DNA of 64,000 nucleotides from the NCBI GenBank assembly GCA_036365515.1, contig CM070876.1, forward strand, positions 132,954,394 to 133,018,393, given 5' to 3'. The position numbers and the translations under genes were made by a program. This DNA comes from Torymus aiolomorphi. Lineage: Eukaryota > Arthropoda > Insecta > Hymenoptera > Torymidae. The notes beneath the pieces are model-generated. The model made no database searches and had not been told where the DNA came from. It saw only the letters and a list, made by a program, of their open reading frames with translations. Below are positions 48,611 through 59,403 of this stretch, piece after piece (within the stretch, counting starts at the first letter, position 1; each line of letters opens with the position of its first letter).

Positions 48611-50890
48611 CAATAATAATAAACATCTTCAAGTTATTTTATCTATTCTACCAAATTGAATATGACACGTAAATTTTGGATAATATTAATGATTTTAGAC
48701 TGATATACGCCCCATAAAATCTATTTTAGGTACATGGTTACCCTTGCAGTCACAGGAGCCAATATATTAGCACCTTTTTTTTTCTTTTTTTCTTTTTTTA
48801 TGTAAAATCCTGAAATTTTTTGCATTGTTAGGTAGTATAAAAGACTTAAATTATAAATCGAATAGGACTTTTTATTAATCCATAATTGTTCATAATTGTT
48901 ATAAACAAATACACACCAAAAAAGTTGTTTCTTGAATTTAATTCATAACTAAAACAGTTGAAGAAAAGATCATTTTCAATGTATTATTATTGGTAAGAGA
49001 AGTAAAGGCAGATTCTATAAACTATTGTTCTCATCACCAGATGTTTGTGTTTATAGTAATGATAATGAAAAGATAATAATGGTAATAATTATTACGTGAT
49101 GTACTACTTTACTTGATTAGTACTAGAAAGATATAACAAGTGAATATTTTTCTTATTCCAATGTTTTGCAGTTGAGCATTCGATTCAATAACGAATTATT
49201 ACTACTATTGCAATTAATATTTTTTTTAGATTAAATAATTGCATTTTAAGATTAGTAAAATCTATTATTCCTGAATCGTATATTATAAATTTATAACGTA
49301 ATATAGACGATTGTTGCCCTACTCGTATTTGCACATATTTTTTAGTTTTCTTTAATTTCTTTACCAAATAAATAATTCACTTTCAATAAAAAGAAGTTCA
49401 TTTAGTATTGCAAAATTTTTGTTGAATAATAAAATAAAAACAATACCACATTTGATTTTTTTTTATTCCTAAGCTTTTGAATGTGGGAGAGACCGGTGCT
49501 ATAGTTAGACCACTTTCTACATTTTCTTTATTTATTTTTTTTGTAACACGGGTACATTTTAATTTAAAAATTATGCTAATAATATTGAAAATTTAAATAT
49601 GAAAATAATACAAAGTGCTAAAATTATTAAATAATTAATCATTATAACCTAAATTACGTTTAAAAATAGATAATCATAATCTTTTCAAGAATCACTGGAA
49701 ATTTTCTGGAATATAAAATTTACTCCTGTATATGAGAAAATTTTCAAACTTCCGACTGAAAAATAAAACGAATATTCCTCGTTCCAATGTACATGACTAA
49801 CATCGACAGTTTGACAGGTTTGACCTCTGTTACTCCAATCACGAGATATTAACATTGGACCAACCTACCCGTATGCCAACTTGTCTCGATCTCCCCTATG
49901 CATTAATAAAAAATAGAGCAATTAATAGTTATTTAGATAAAATCGAAAGCAGTTACTTCAATTGAGTTTACATGATTTTTTCAATAAAAACTATAGTGGT
50001 GCAATTATGTGGAATATAGAAACAGTGATAATTTGACAATTTGTTAAAGAAGTTTATCAAAGTTATTCAACAAAATTTTGTAACAGACGAGAAAGGTGAA
50101 TAAAAGCTTTTTATTATATTTATTACATATCTCATTTCGTTATTTATTTACTTTTATTGCTAAATAAATATATGAATGATTTAAGGGAACTAAAAATTGC
50201 ATAGTTTTAATAAATATAATTTTTGCATAGTAAAATCATAAAACAAAGAAAATTTAGAATTATAGCATTCAATTTTAAGTTTAAGGTGAAAGTCTTTCTA
50301 TTAAATACTTCGAGAAAAAATTATAATAACGTAAATTTTTATAAATAAGAAAAATATAGATATTCTATATCGATATTGTATCGATATTGTACCAATATTG
50401 TATCAATATTTTCCGAATATTTAAAAATAACTATGTTTAATAATTAAAGTTTCATCAAATTTTATCTAAAGGTAAATATCTTAATTTTAAAAAAATATTC
50501 TTCACGAACAAATTTATTTACTTAAAAAGGATCATCATTAATAAGATCAAAACGTTGCGCAAATAAAATGAATTTACTGTTATAAATCATTAACGTCTTA
50601 TACATTTTTACATTTAATAACATCACGGCCGTCATAAGCTTCATTTTCAAAATTATTTCATTAATAAAGTTTAACGTATTATACATTTGTAAAATAACAA
50701 ATATTTTTTTTCAGAGTTGTAATAAATAATTTTACCCTGTCAAATAATTACAAATTTTCATATTTAATATTATTTAAAGTTTACCACTTTAATTTTTGCT
50801 CTTCATTATTTCATTAGCAATACTACATAAGTACTTAACGATTTTTTTACATTAATTTGTAATATGCATGCATTTAAAGAAATAGTTATT

Positions 50891-51100
50891 TTCGATACAA
50901 GTGCGAAAAAGTGATTTTATCCTCGTGGTGGACGTTTGCGCCCGAGCGAAACAAGGGTGAAAAGGCCACACGAAGATACAACCACTTTCTCACTCGTGTA
51001 TCAAACATTATTTTTTGACACGACGTGTGATAAGCTTAATCTAGGGCATCTTTTTTTATTAGAGCGTGTGCGAAATCGAACTTTGCGCACGGAGTGTAAA
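50891..51100. mobile_element. About 210-bp MITE, copy next to the transposase
   Basis: Starts TTCGATACAAGTGCGA and ends CGCACGGAGTGTAAA. Its middle shares GTTTGC(A/G)CCCGAGCGAA, AAGGGTGAAAAGG and TTTTTTGACACGACGTG with the MITE in the JmjC gene (60219-60430). It ends 18 bases before the transposase splice acceptor (51118). Confidence 0.75.
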
Positions 51101-51143
51101 AAAAATTATTTATTTCAGATACAAGTGTATATTTTGCACAATA

Positions 51144-52728
51144 ATGATCAATCCTAAGAATGTTTTAACGCTATTAGGAAAAGCTTTCAATGATTCTCGA
51201 TTTGACATTCAATCAATTATTACTAAAGAAGAAAAACAGTTTTCGTTAGAGCTTGAAACTTTAATTAAAGATGCAATAAATGATAATTTATTTATAGAAA
51301 CATATGATACGTTAAATTTTGATGAAGAAAGTGTCATTTCTGATGCTTGTGCTATAGAAGAAGAATTTGAAGATGATTATAATGTAATAAATAATTTAGA
51401 AAGTAGCAAAAAAGTTTTGGTACCAATAGATCTAGGTTATAAAACCAATGCTGTTAATTTTTGGCGTTCTGGAAGTAAAGGACGTCTTAAACTAACTACA
51501 GTTAAACATAGGTTTAGAAAAGTCAATAATGTTAAGACATTATATAGATGGGAGAAACAAATTTCTCAAGGGGGAACTAGACTTGACAAATTATTGAAAA
51601 TTTCTGAATATGTGCTAGAACAATTTCAAAATGCGCGAGAAAAATCTCTACCAGTTCATGATATAGATATAAAGAGATGGGCTATTAAATCTAGAGATGA
51701 TGTTGGTCTATCAAATGAATTATTTACAGCATCTTCAAAGTGGATTTATAAATTTAAACAGCAGCATCGAATTGTATCAAGGAAAATTAATAAATTCGTC
51801 ACTACATCTAGTTTGAAAAATAAAGTAGCATTATCTGAAGAGACTTCGCGATTCACGGATAAAGTTAAATTTGAAATTTCACAAATAGGAAGAGATAATG
51901 TATATAATACTGATCAGTCGGGTTTTAATCTGGAAATGCGTGCAGGGCGTACATTGTCTTTCAAGGGAACTTTGAAAATTGAATCATTGGCGCAATCTTT
52001 AAATTCGCTTACTCATAGTTACACGATTCAACCTTTTGTATCTGCAAGTGGAGTTTTAAAATCCCCTTTACTTATAATAACACAAGAAAAAAACGGTTAT
52101 TCCGGACCATTGGTTGGAAAAAATTTATACAAAGCAGAAAATATTATTGTGTTTGCTTCAATATCTGGAAAATTAACTTCAAACTTAATAATTAAATGGT
52201 ATGAAGAAGCTTTTCTACCTAATGTTGAAGAAACTTCTGTTTTGTGTTTAGATTCTTGGTCAGGACAAACTAAAAAAAAATTTCAAGATGTAATTGTTTG
52301 TAATAAGCAAGTGAAAATATTGACAATTCCGGCTGGTACAACAGGAATGATACAACCACTCGATGTATACACCTTTAGACTATGGAAAAATTTTTTGAGG
52401 TTTTTTTTCAGATTTAATTATTTTAAATAGTTATGACATTGATTTACATTTGCGAAATAACATACTGAAACTTCAATCTCTCATTCATAATCAATTTTCT
52501 TCACCTAGATTCGTTAATATGTTTCAGTATGCTTGGAATAAAAGTGGATATGTAGAAAAACCGCCACATTTTGAAACTCCAGTAGATTACTGTTTTAAAA
52601 ATTGCGATGAATCTTGTCAATTATGCAGTAGTATTGCTATTATTAGGTGCGCTTGGTGTACTAAAGCTCTATGTATCGATCATTTCTTTGACCCAAGCAA
52701 TAGAAGTAATCCGCATTATTATAAATAA
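51144..52728 (+). pseudogene. DDE_1/pogo-like transposase, one frameshift
   Basis: I take the ATG at 51144, 26 bases after a TTATTTCAG acceptor, because the longer frame upstream reads into the MITE. The N-terminus is acidic. The middle has an HTH-like region (WAIKSRDDVGL..ASSKWIYKFKQQH). The catalytic core carries NTDQSGF, LCLDSWSGQ and TTGMIQPLDV, the three acidic sites of an IS630-Tc1-mariner/CENP-B-like nuclease as I read them. A T8 run near 52400 shifts the frame. The C-terminal part (52450-52728) has NSYDIDLHLRNN and a cysteine cluster (CQLCSS, CAWCTKALCIDHF) that may bind zinc. Apart from that single frameshift it looks complete, so the element was recently active. Confidence 0.8.
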
Positions 52729-53703
52729 TAAAAATACATATTAATTATAAATAAATTATACTATAAAGTAGATAACTCATAGTTTTTATATTTTTATTCT
52801 CATAACTTTTTTCATTCTCTGATATTCATTTCAGGAAAAATACTAATAAGTTTTTAGTTACCATAGATACATTAATATTACTGTAGAGAAAATAAAAAGT
52901 TATTATTTTTTTTATTTAATGTAAAGAAAATTAAAAAATTATTATTATTTTATTTATCAATATGCGCCTAAAACTATTTTTTTTTATTTCTTGTTTTCAC
53001 TTTACGGTACCACCATCTCTCTTTTTTACTCTCTAACATGTGCACTACTATTTTTGACCTAGGAATTGTAAAAAATGGGAAATTTTACATACATATAGAA
53101 TTTTTTTTGTATTAGGTCGAAGTAACCTTATAAGATCATGTAATGGTCAATAAAATCCTTTTTATTGGAAATCTAGTGAAAATCGACCTCTAGAAAAGAT
53201 GCATCATTTAAAGAAGGCGAAAATCGTCTTCAACGTTAAGTTGAAAGTCATTTTTACTTTTCATTCTTCAAATCATAAAACCTTTGTAGAGGTCGAGTTC
53301 CAGTAGACTACAATAGAAAGAATGATAGTGACCATTCAATGATCTTATAAGGTCATTATGATAAAAAAGGGGATCCTATTTAAAATGTCAGATTTTGATC
53401 TTCAAATATCCTTGAAAATTGTTTTTCGGTCAAATTGCAGATCATTTTCAGATTGTCCTTCTTGAACCGTTCAACTTTGGTGAAAGGCAGATTTCGCCTT
53501 TGAACCATGCCTTTGAAGCTATTTGCGTGAATAGATTTAATAGGCCTGCCTTGTATATAAAAATTCACAATTGGCTATCCACAACCTTAAAACTTTTTAT
53601 GGGCACCTAAAAACATAAAGGTGTCTCATATTTTTCGGTATAAAAACCGTGTGCAAAGGCTCAGGAAAATCGGTGAGTGACACTTCCGTAGGGTTACTTG
53701 TGA

Positions 53704-54133
53704 GTCCTGTTTCGTTGTTTGCTACCAGTATTACGTCGTCTGCGTATGGTATTGAATGTATCTTCGTTCTTCCTATTCTAATCCCGCCTTCTTGAGCTTT
53801 CCTCATTTCTTTTTCCAGGTTTGCGAACACCACGTTGAACAATGCTGGGCTTAACGGGCACCCCTGCCTTACCCCTTCCTTCGTTCTGAATTTTCCAACC
53901 TTCCTATCTTCGATCATTATCTCACATCTCGTGTCTTTATACATTTCCTCTATCCTCTTCCTTAATTTATACGATACTTCTGCCTCTTCCATTCTTTTCC
54001 ATATCTTTTCCCTTTTTAGTTTGTCGAATGCTGCTTTCATATCCGCAAACATTGCCCAAACATTTCCTCTCTCTTTTTGAATTTCCTCCTTTATCCCTTT
54101 TTTCACCACGTACACCTCTACGTACCAATACAA
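53704..54133 (-). pseudogene. RT gene 1, N-terminal/catalytic part
   Basis: Minus-strand RT palm: ADMKAAFDKLKR, TKEGVRQGCPLSPALFN and PYADDVILVANNE, then cut by the 5.8 kb transposon within NETGL. Upstream (above 54133) the frame ends in AT-rich sequence, so the element is truncated at its 5' side. Related RT genes have an endonuclease, which is not seen here. Confidence 0.85.
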
Positions 54134-54639
54134 TCTATGTATTATATATTATATTATATATATTTAAATAAATACATACTGGAGATCTGGTTCCATGGAT
54201 AAGCTGCACGCAAATGAAGCTCTCAAGCAGCATGTATCAGGAAACCTGTCAGTGAAAGTTATCCATTTTGCATACCATTGTTGACAGTTTGGTGCTACAT
54301 TCTCGAAAACCTTCTTATGCCTTATGATAATCCGATGTCCTCTTAATGGTCTTGTAACTTCTGATCTATGCTGAGGAACTATACTAGGACAAAAAATTTG
54401 GTTTTATTAGTACTATTGTTATCTTGGGTTTGAATACTCTGACGTATACAAAAAAGAAAAATCAGAAAATTTTGTATCAACATGGTCTCTTGTACCAGGA
54501 AAAGAAGATAGAAATAGAAATTTTTCATCATGTATAGTGTGTATTATCGTATGTACTATCGTCTTATATGTTATTAATATAAAATATACTATGTTTACAT
54601 TAAATATGAAAATAGATTCATTTTTTAATGTCTTACTTT

Positions 54640-55470
54640 TCCGTCATCTCCTCAAAGGTCTTTTTCATGGTAGCATAATCCATCATTAATAGCTTGCACA
54701 AGATCTTGAGTCATTTTTAATTGTGTAGTCCAATCATGACTATTCAGGGAATGCATTATGTCTTCCAGTGGGTGGAGTATCTAATTCCGCGTCAAACTGA
54801 AAATCCAACTCTTTCTTTTCTTGTTCTTTGCTATTAAGTTTGTGACCAGCTGCGCTCTTATTTATTTCCTTTTCCTTTTCTCGTAGATGAGATGTATGTT
54901 TTCAACATCCATCGAAACTGGTTGTGAGCCAGGAAAACCTGAACTGTTCCATCTACAAATATCTTGCACACACCGCTGAATGCCTGATGCTATTTGAATA
55001 TCCATAATAGCTTCGATTCCTGATACACCAGCCATAAATATTGGATTCTGGTTGAAATGTTCTTTCGTACGCTTCTTTGGTGAAGGTTCTTGGCCATCTG
55101 AACTAGGTGGCTCTTCACTTGTTCCTTCATCTTGATCTTCTACATTAGAATCATCGTATTCTAAACACCAAGCAAGTCATGGAGGTGGAGCAGGAGCATC
55201 ATCAACGTCATCATACCTATTATACAATTATTGTATATAATCCTCCTTATAAATTCCTGGAGGTCTGGCTTCAGAAAATTGGGCTAAAGCTGCATCTAAA
55301 CTATCTTCATCTATTTCTACAAGATAGCTACATATAAGAAATCCTGTTCTGTTGAAACCATGTGTACAATGGAGACCAATAATATTTAGTGGATTGTGGG
55401 CAATTTAATTTTTACACACTTGAACAAATGTTTTTGTTTCTTCTAGTGACGGAGTTTCTCAATGACTTGT
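54640..55470 (-). pseudogene. Retrocopy of mRNA-capping enzyme (RNA triphosphatase part)
   Basis: Translating the minus strand gives ETPSLEETKTF, then [10 protein letters not shown], the cysteine-phosphatase signature [11 protein letters not shown] (near 55350) and [11 protein letters not shown], followed by an acidic/Pro linker and a SGIQRCVQDIC-like stretch. This matches the triphosphatase domain and linker of metazoan capping enzyme, which removes the terminal phosphate of nascent mRNA and then guanylylates it. Several in-frame stops lie along an otherwise continuous frame, with no introns, so it is a processed pseudogene. The guanylyltransferase domain is absent: after VSMDVENIHLIYEKR the sequence changes to an unrelated Glu/Lys-rich stretch (LDFQFDAELDTPPTG), possibly from another gene. 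I would not name that part. Confidence 0.8.
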
Positions 55471-55559
55471 ATTAATTATAGTACAACACTTTATTAATAA
55501 AACAAAAAAACTGCAATCTTCATAATCATAACGGAGAATCCTAACTTCTTAACCAGACT

Positions 55560-55875
55560 TCAAAAGGTCAGCTCGACTTCTGTGTTGAGATTCAGGACCT
55601 TTGCGAAATTTTCACTTTCACGGACGCACCTTCGCGGAATATATCAGCATCCCACGCAGGATCGCCGTCACACAGCGCGAAGAGTCGGCCAAACTGTAAG
55701 CAAAAACAGCTGGCAACCGTAACTGGAGTCTCCGCTACGAAGCCGTAGCAGTCGAGCGAAAAATCACGTTCATAAATGCACAGCGCATGCGCACTCGTCG
55801 CACCGTCGGCACTCGCCCGGCGTGCACGATGAAACAAGCTGCAGCGCATCTGCGCATGCGCTTGGGCGTACACGT
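55560..55875. other. GC-rich island with two palindromic GCGCATGCGC sites
   Basis: GC-rich, CpG-containing stretch in AT-rich surroundings. GCGCATGCGC at 55784 and 55853 fits the NRF-1/EWG consensus. It could be a promoter, but no transcript or exon can be assigned; the open frame on the minus strand is not convincing. 55876-56260 holds nothing I recognise. Confidence 0.4.
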
Positions 55876-56268
55876 GATGGCGGTGATGCGAAATTTAAAA
55901 TGTTTTAACTACATGATTCAATAATACGTCGTAAATGTGGGTCTGATTAGTTATATTATCATATTAATAAATAAAAACAATAATAGTCTTAATAACAATA
56001 AAATAATTAATTCCATAAAAGTTACTCGCAGTTAATTAATAACATTACATATTTACAATTTTTTAATATTCACTTTGTGCACAATCTAATTGATATTTAT
56101 CTTCTTTTTATTGTTAAAAACATTGTTCATCAACAATAAACAATGTTGTTTAACAGTATGTACATGGTAATAATTCAGAATGAGCGGGCCCATTCCCTGC
56201 AAAAATTACAAGATGCTATTCACATGGAGTACTTTTTTTCTCCGCAACGGTAATCTAACCTCGCTTCA

Positions 56269-56407
56269 ATACAATGCAATTAAAATTTATTGAATAAAAC
56301 ACCTTATTTGTACATTTAAAGTATTCTTCTTCAATACTTGTAAAATAAATGTACAAATAAATGTACAAATAAGTTATTTTATTCAATAAATTTTAATTGC
56401 ATTGTAT
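56269..56407. repeat. Near-perfect hairpin, about 140 bp
   Basis: ATACAATGCAATTAAAATTT..ATTGAATAAAA and its inverse enclose a short spacer; a TAAATGTACAAA unit is duplicated in the right arm. Likely a foldback MITE. Confidence 0.85.
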
Positions 56408-56454
56408 CGTGCGACAACTCACGTGCAGGGAGCACACAGCCCACTTTATTCCCT

Positions 56455-56835
56455 TGGTGCATAATATACTATTAAACCCAAGTAGCCAGGGGACGCGAGG
56501 TCCACGCATATTAGGGAATTGCGTTGACGTGCAACAATAAGCAAAACAATTATTTGAATAATTTTTAAACCCAAGCCGAGGGATACGATGTCCACGCACA
56601 TAAGGAAGTCACGTAGACATGCAACAATAAGCAAGACTATTATTTAAATAATTATTAAACCCATGTAGCCGGGGCAGTGAGGTCCTCGCATTGAAGGGAG
56701 TCGAGTTATAGAGGTTAAGAATTTTTGAAATAAAAGTCTTTCTTACGTCGCACATTTACTTAACTCCGTTATATGCGTGGAACTCGCATCCCCCGGCTAC
56801 TTGGGTTTAAAAATTATTTAAATAATCGTTTTAAT
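56455..56835. repeat. Tandem units of about 100 bp with one inverted unit
   Basis: TTAAACCCAAGTAGCC(A)GGGG-like blocks at 56464, 56567 and 56658, each followed by (C)CACGCA and a TTATTTAAATAATTATTAAACCC-like stretch. A reverse-complement unit (CCCCCGGCTACTTGGGTTTAA) lies at 56790. The termini are therefore inverted repeats, as in a MITE with internal duplication. Confidence 0.7.
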
Positions 56836-57189
56836 AATTTGCCTCGCCACCGATTCAAGGAGAGTGAAAGACAGAATGCAGCATCTATTGTATGCATAAT
56901 CTAATGCCAAATACTCTTATTTCGGTGCACATACGAGCCAAACAGGTCCTGATATCCGAATTCCGCGTATGCGCACATGGCGTGGGTCTACAGCGGCGGC
57001 TCGCCTCTCGACTCGCGCCAGGAGAGCCGCTGCTGTAGGCCTCGATTGGATGCTGCCTACTTACCGTCTTTTCCTAATGTCATGGTGGTACAATCTTACT
57101 TTTCTTAACTCAGGCATGAAATAGGGCCTTTTTCTCGTGTGAAAGTAGCAGAGAAAATTTCGCGTTTCGAGCGTATTTTGTGAAAGTGG

Positions 57190-57300
57190 TGAGAAATATC
57201 CATTTCTCACCTAAAACAGGTGAGAAATGAAAAACTAGTGAGAAATATTCATTTCTCACCTGTTTTAGGTGAGAAACGAAAATTTCAACTGCGTTGTGTA
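57190..57300. repeat. Two palindromes that are reverse complements of each other
   Basis: TTTCTCACCTAAAACAGGTG.. (57200) and TTTCTCACCTGTTTTAGGTG.. (57252) share arms but carry the loop in opposite orientation. Nearby hairpins (57413-57475: GAGGTGTT..GAACACCTC) follow. Confidence 0.75.
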
Positions 57301-57599
57301 CGACTCGAAATCCCCAATCCTCTTTCCGACTCACACACATAAAAAAGGCCCTTTCCTGCCTTCGTTAAAAAAAGTACGGTGTGTAACACGGGAAGAAAAG
57401 CTATTTCAGACTCGGGTGAGGTGTTTCAGTACTCGTCTCTGTTTCGTGCTGAACACCTCACCCTCGCTAGGAATAGCTCATTTTCGCCCCTTGTTGCACA
57501 ATATACTATTTCGGTTTCGCCTTATGTCACATGTTATGCTCTTTATTCCAATCTTTGTTTCATATGTTTACCATCACTTTAGTTTTAAATAGAATAGTA

Positions 57600-57832
57600 C
57601 ACTGAGAAAAATGTTGTATTAAAAATTACTATAATATATAGGAACGTGGGGACAAATCTCAAATACCAAAATTTTTACTATATTTTATAGTAAAAATTGA
57701 TACATACATAATAAAAATTGCTATGTACATAGTAATTTTTACTATAAAATATAGTAATAATTTTAGTATTTGAGATTTGTTCCCACGTTCCTATATATTA
57801 TAGTAATTTTTAATACACCATTTTTCTCAGTG
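57600..57832. mobile_element. 233-bp TA-flanked hairpin MITE
   Basis: TIR CACTGAGAAAAATG with arms of about 100 bp (AATTACTATAATATATAGGA, CACGTTCC, AAATCTCAAATAC), bounded by TA at 57598 and 57833. The outer bases resemble the CACGGAGAGAAAT of the 719-bp MITE, so the two may share a mobilising transposase. Confidence 0.85.
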
Positions 57833-57835
57833 TAC

Positions 57836-58690
57836 ATTACGATACGGGTGTGGAAGGTGATTATTTACCGCATGAGACGTTTTGCACACGAGCGAAGTGA
57901 GTGAGAAAAGTCGAATGCGGTAAAAATCACCTTACGCACCAGTGTTGTACAGTATGTTATACCACGAGAGCCAAATAATCATATTAAAGTTATGATTTTG
58001 AGGTTAGAGTGGTATAAATTGTTTTTGCTCAATACCATTGATTATTCTTTTTCTTTTTTTAATGTACAATACATATTATTAGACTAAGGAATGTAACACA
58101 ATATATAAATTCAGATGTCTTACGAACATCAATATTTTTATAGGAGGCATGCAATGAATAATTTTTTTTTAATGTGTGAGAGAATTATAAAATGGGCTAT
58201 TTACTGTATCATGCAATACTATTTCATTATTATTATTAGTATTGTTATTATTATTTATATTGTTTCTATAATTATCATTAGTATTATTATGTCATGCATA
58301 TGTTTTGTTTATATTGAAAAGGGCTCCTCCATCGCCCAGTTCTATGAGACGCAACCATCAATGTAATATTTTCGTCTCCCTATATATTTCTTTCATACTT
58401 ATATGAATTTTGAAATTATGGGACATCCATTTTATTACATCATGCAATATTATCGTGAACAGAGCCGCTGCTATGAGCTTGTACATGATGCTTTTGTCTG
58501 ACAGACCTTCGTTTATTTAGCGTATATTCTTTGATTTTGAACTTTGAGCTATAACTTATTTCTCCTTATTTATCAACTAATAAAAAGATGAGCATGACAG
58601 TAATTGTTTTGTAAAATCGGATACTTTTTCATTTGTCTTACTCCATTTTTGAAAGGAAGAATGCTGTTGCATATGTTAAATCTAATGAAA
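57836..58690. other. AT-rich stretch with a small hairpin, no gene called
   Basis: 57855-57950 forms a hairpin (GGTGATTATTTACCGCAT and inverse). A plus-strand frame at 58115-58366 encodes a hydrophobic Ile-rich segment, but composition and context do not support a gene. Confidence 0.4.
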
Positions 58691-58692
58691 GT

Positions 58693-59053
58693 CTTTTTGG
58701 TGATGTTTTAAGCTGATGGCCTTGTACTACCTAAGGATGAAGTTTTTTTAAATAAAACTTTTTAAAAAAACAATAAATATCTTGTCTGTCGACGTTTCGG
58801 ACATTTATTTTCTGTCCCTCTTCAGGATAATTAACATATTACCCGGGAGAACAATTCGCTCGTTCAACGCTCGGGATTGTTCTCCCGCGTAATATGTTCC
58901 GACCAAATTAACGTTTATTATCCTGAAGAGGGACAGAAAATAAATTTCCGAAACGTCGACAGACAAGATATTTCTTGTTTTTTTTTAAGTTTTATTTTAA
59001 AAAACCTCATCCTTTTGTAGTATAAGGTCATCAGCTTCAAACATCACCAAATG
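58693..59053. mobile_element. Long foldback element
   Basis: Arms of about 150 bp (GGTGATGTTT..AGCTGATGGCC, CTTGTCTGTCGACGTTTCGG, TTTTCTGTCCCTCTTCAGGA) surround a short central palindrome (GGGAGAACAAT). TCTAATGAAAGTC occurs on both sides (58680, 59093), with about 40 bp of non-repeat between the right arm and its copy, so it may be a target duplication. Confidence 0.75.
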
Positions 59054-59403
59054 ATAACGATTCTACCATTAGCTGCGATATAAACTTATCTAATGAAAGT
59101 CATTTTCCGTGTTTAGCGCAGTCTACGTAAACGAAAGTATGGATTTTGAAATTACAGTTATGCATACGTGATGCTTCTGCACACAGCGGGTGGAGTATAC
59201 ATGTGTGTATTAGGACTGAAACCATCAAGACTTTTGGTTAACAGTATGAGATCGAACCCTTGGGATTCTAAACAAAGATAATAAATTCCCCATCTTTCCA
59301 CCGCTATCATGCATTTTATTTATCAAATGTATAGATTATTATAATTGTACGTTACCCTTACTTATGGTGCTTTGAATTTTTTCAACATTAACAACAGAAG
59401 TCA

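Larger units (their letters stand above)
47864..53700 (+). mobile_element. 5.8 kb DNA transposon, DDE type, 3-bp TSD
   Basis: Starts CAAGTAACCCTACGG and ends with its reverse complement, flanked by TGA (47861-47863; 53701-53703). The TIRs are about 130 bp with scattered differences (47864-47995 and about 53570-53700). It splits RT gene 1 and restores it on removal. It carries one transposase gene (51144-52728), a nested foldback (48011-48610) and a nested MITE (50891-51100). The TSD is TGA, not the TA expected for pogo/Tc1 elements. Long AT-rich stretches at 48610-50890 and 52730-53560 hold no gene that I can see; 53110-53360 has an imperfect inverted repeat (CTTATAAGATCAT). Confidence 0.88.

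Noticed and set aside
51066..51143. Longer N-terminus for the DDE transposase
   Set aside because: It reads through a MITE end and an intron-like acceptor; the ATG at 51144 fits better.
58115..58366. Small membrane protein
   Set aside because: Ile/Ser-rich frame from ATT repeats in AT-rich DNA; no supporting context.
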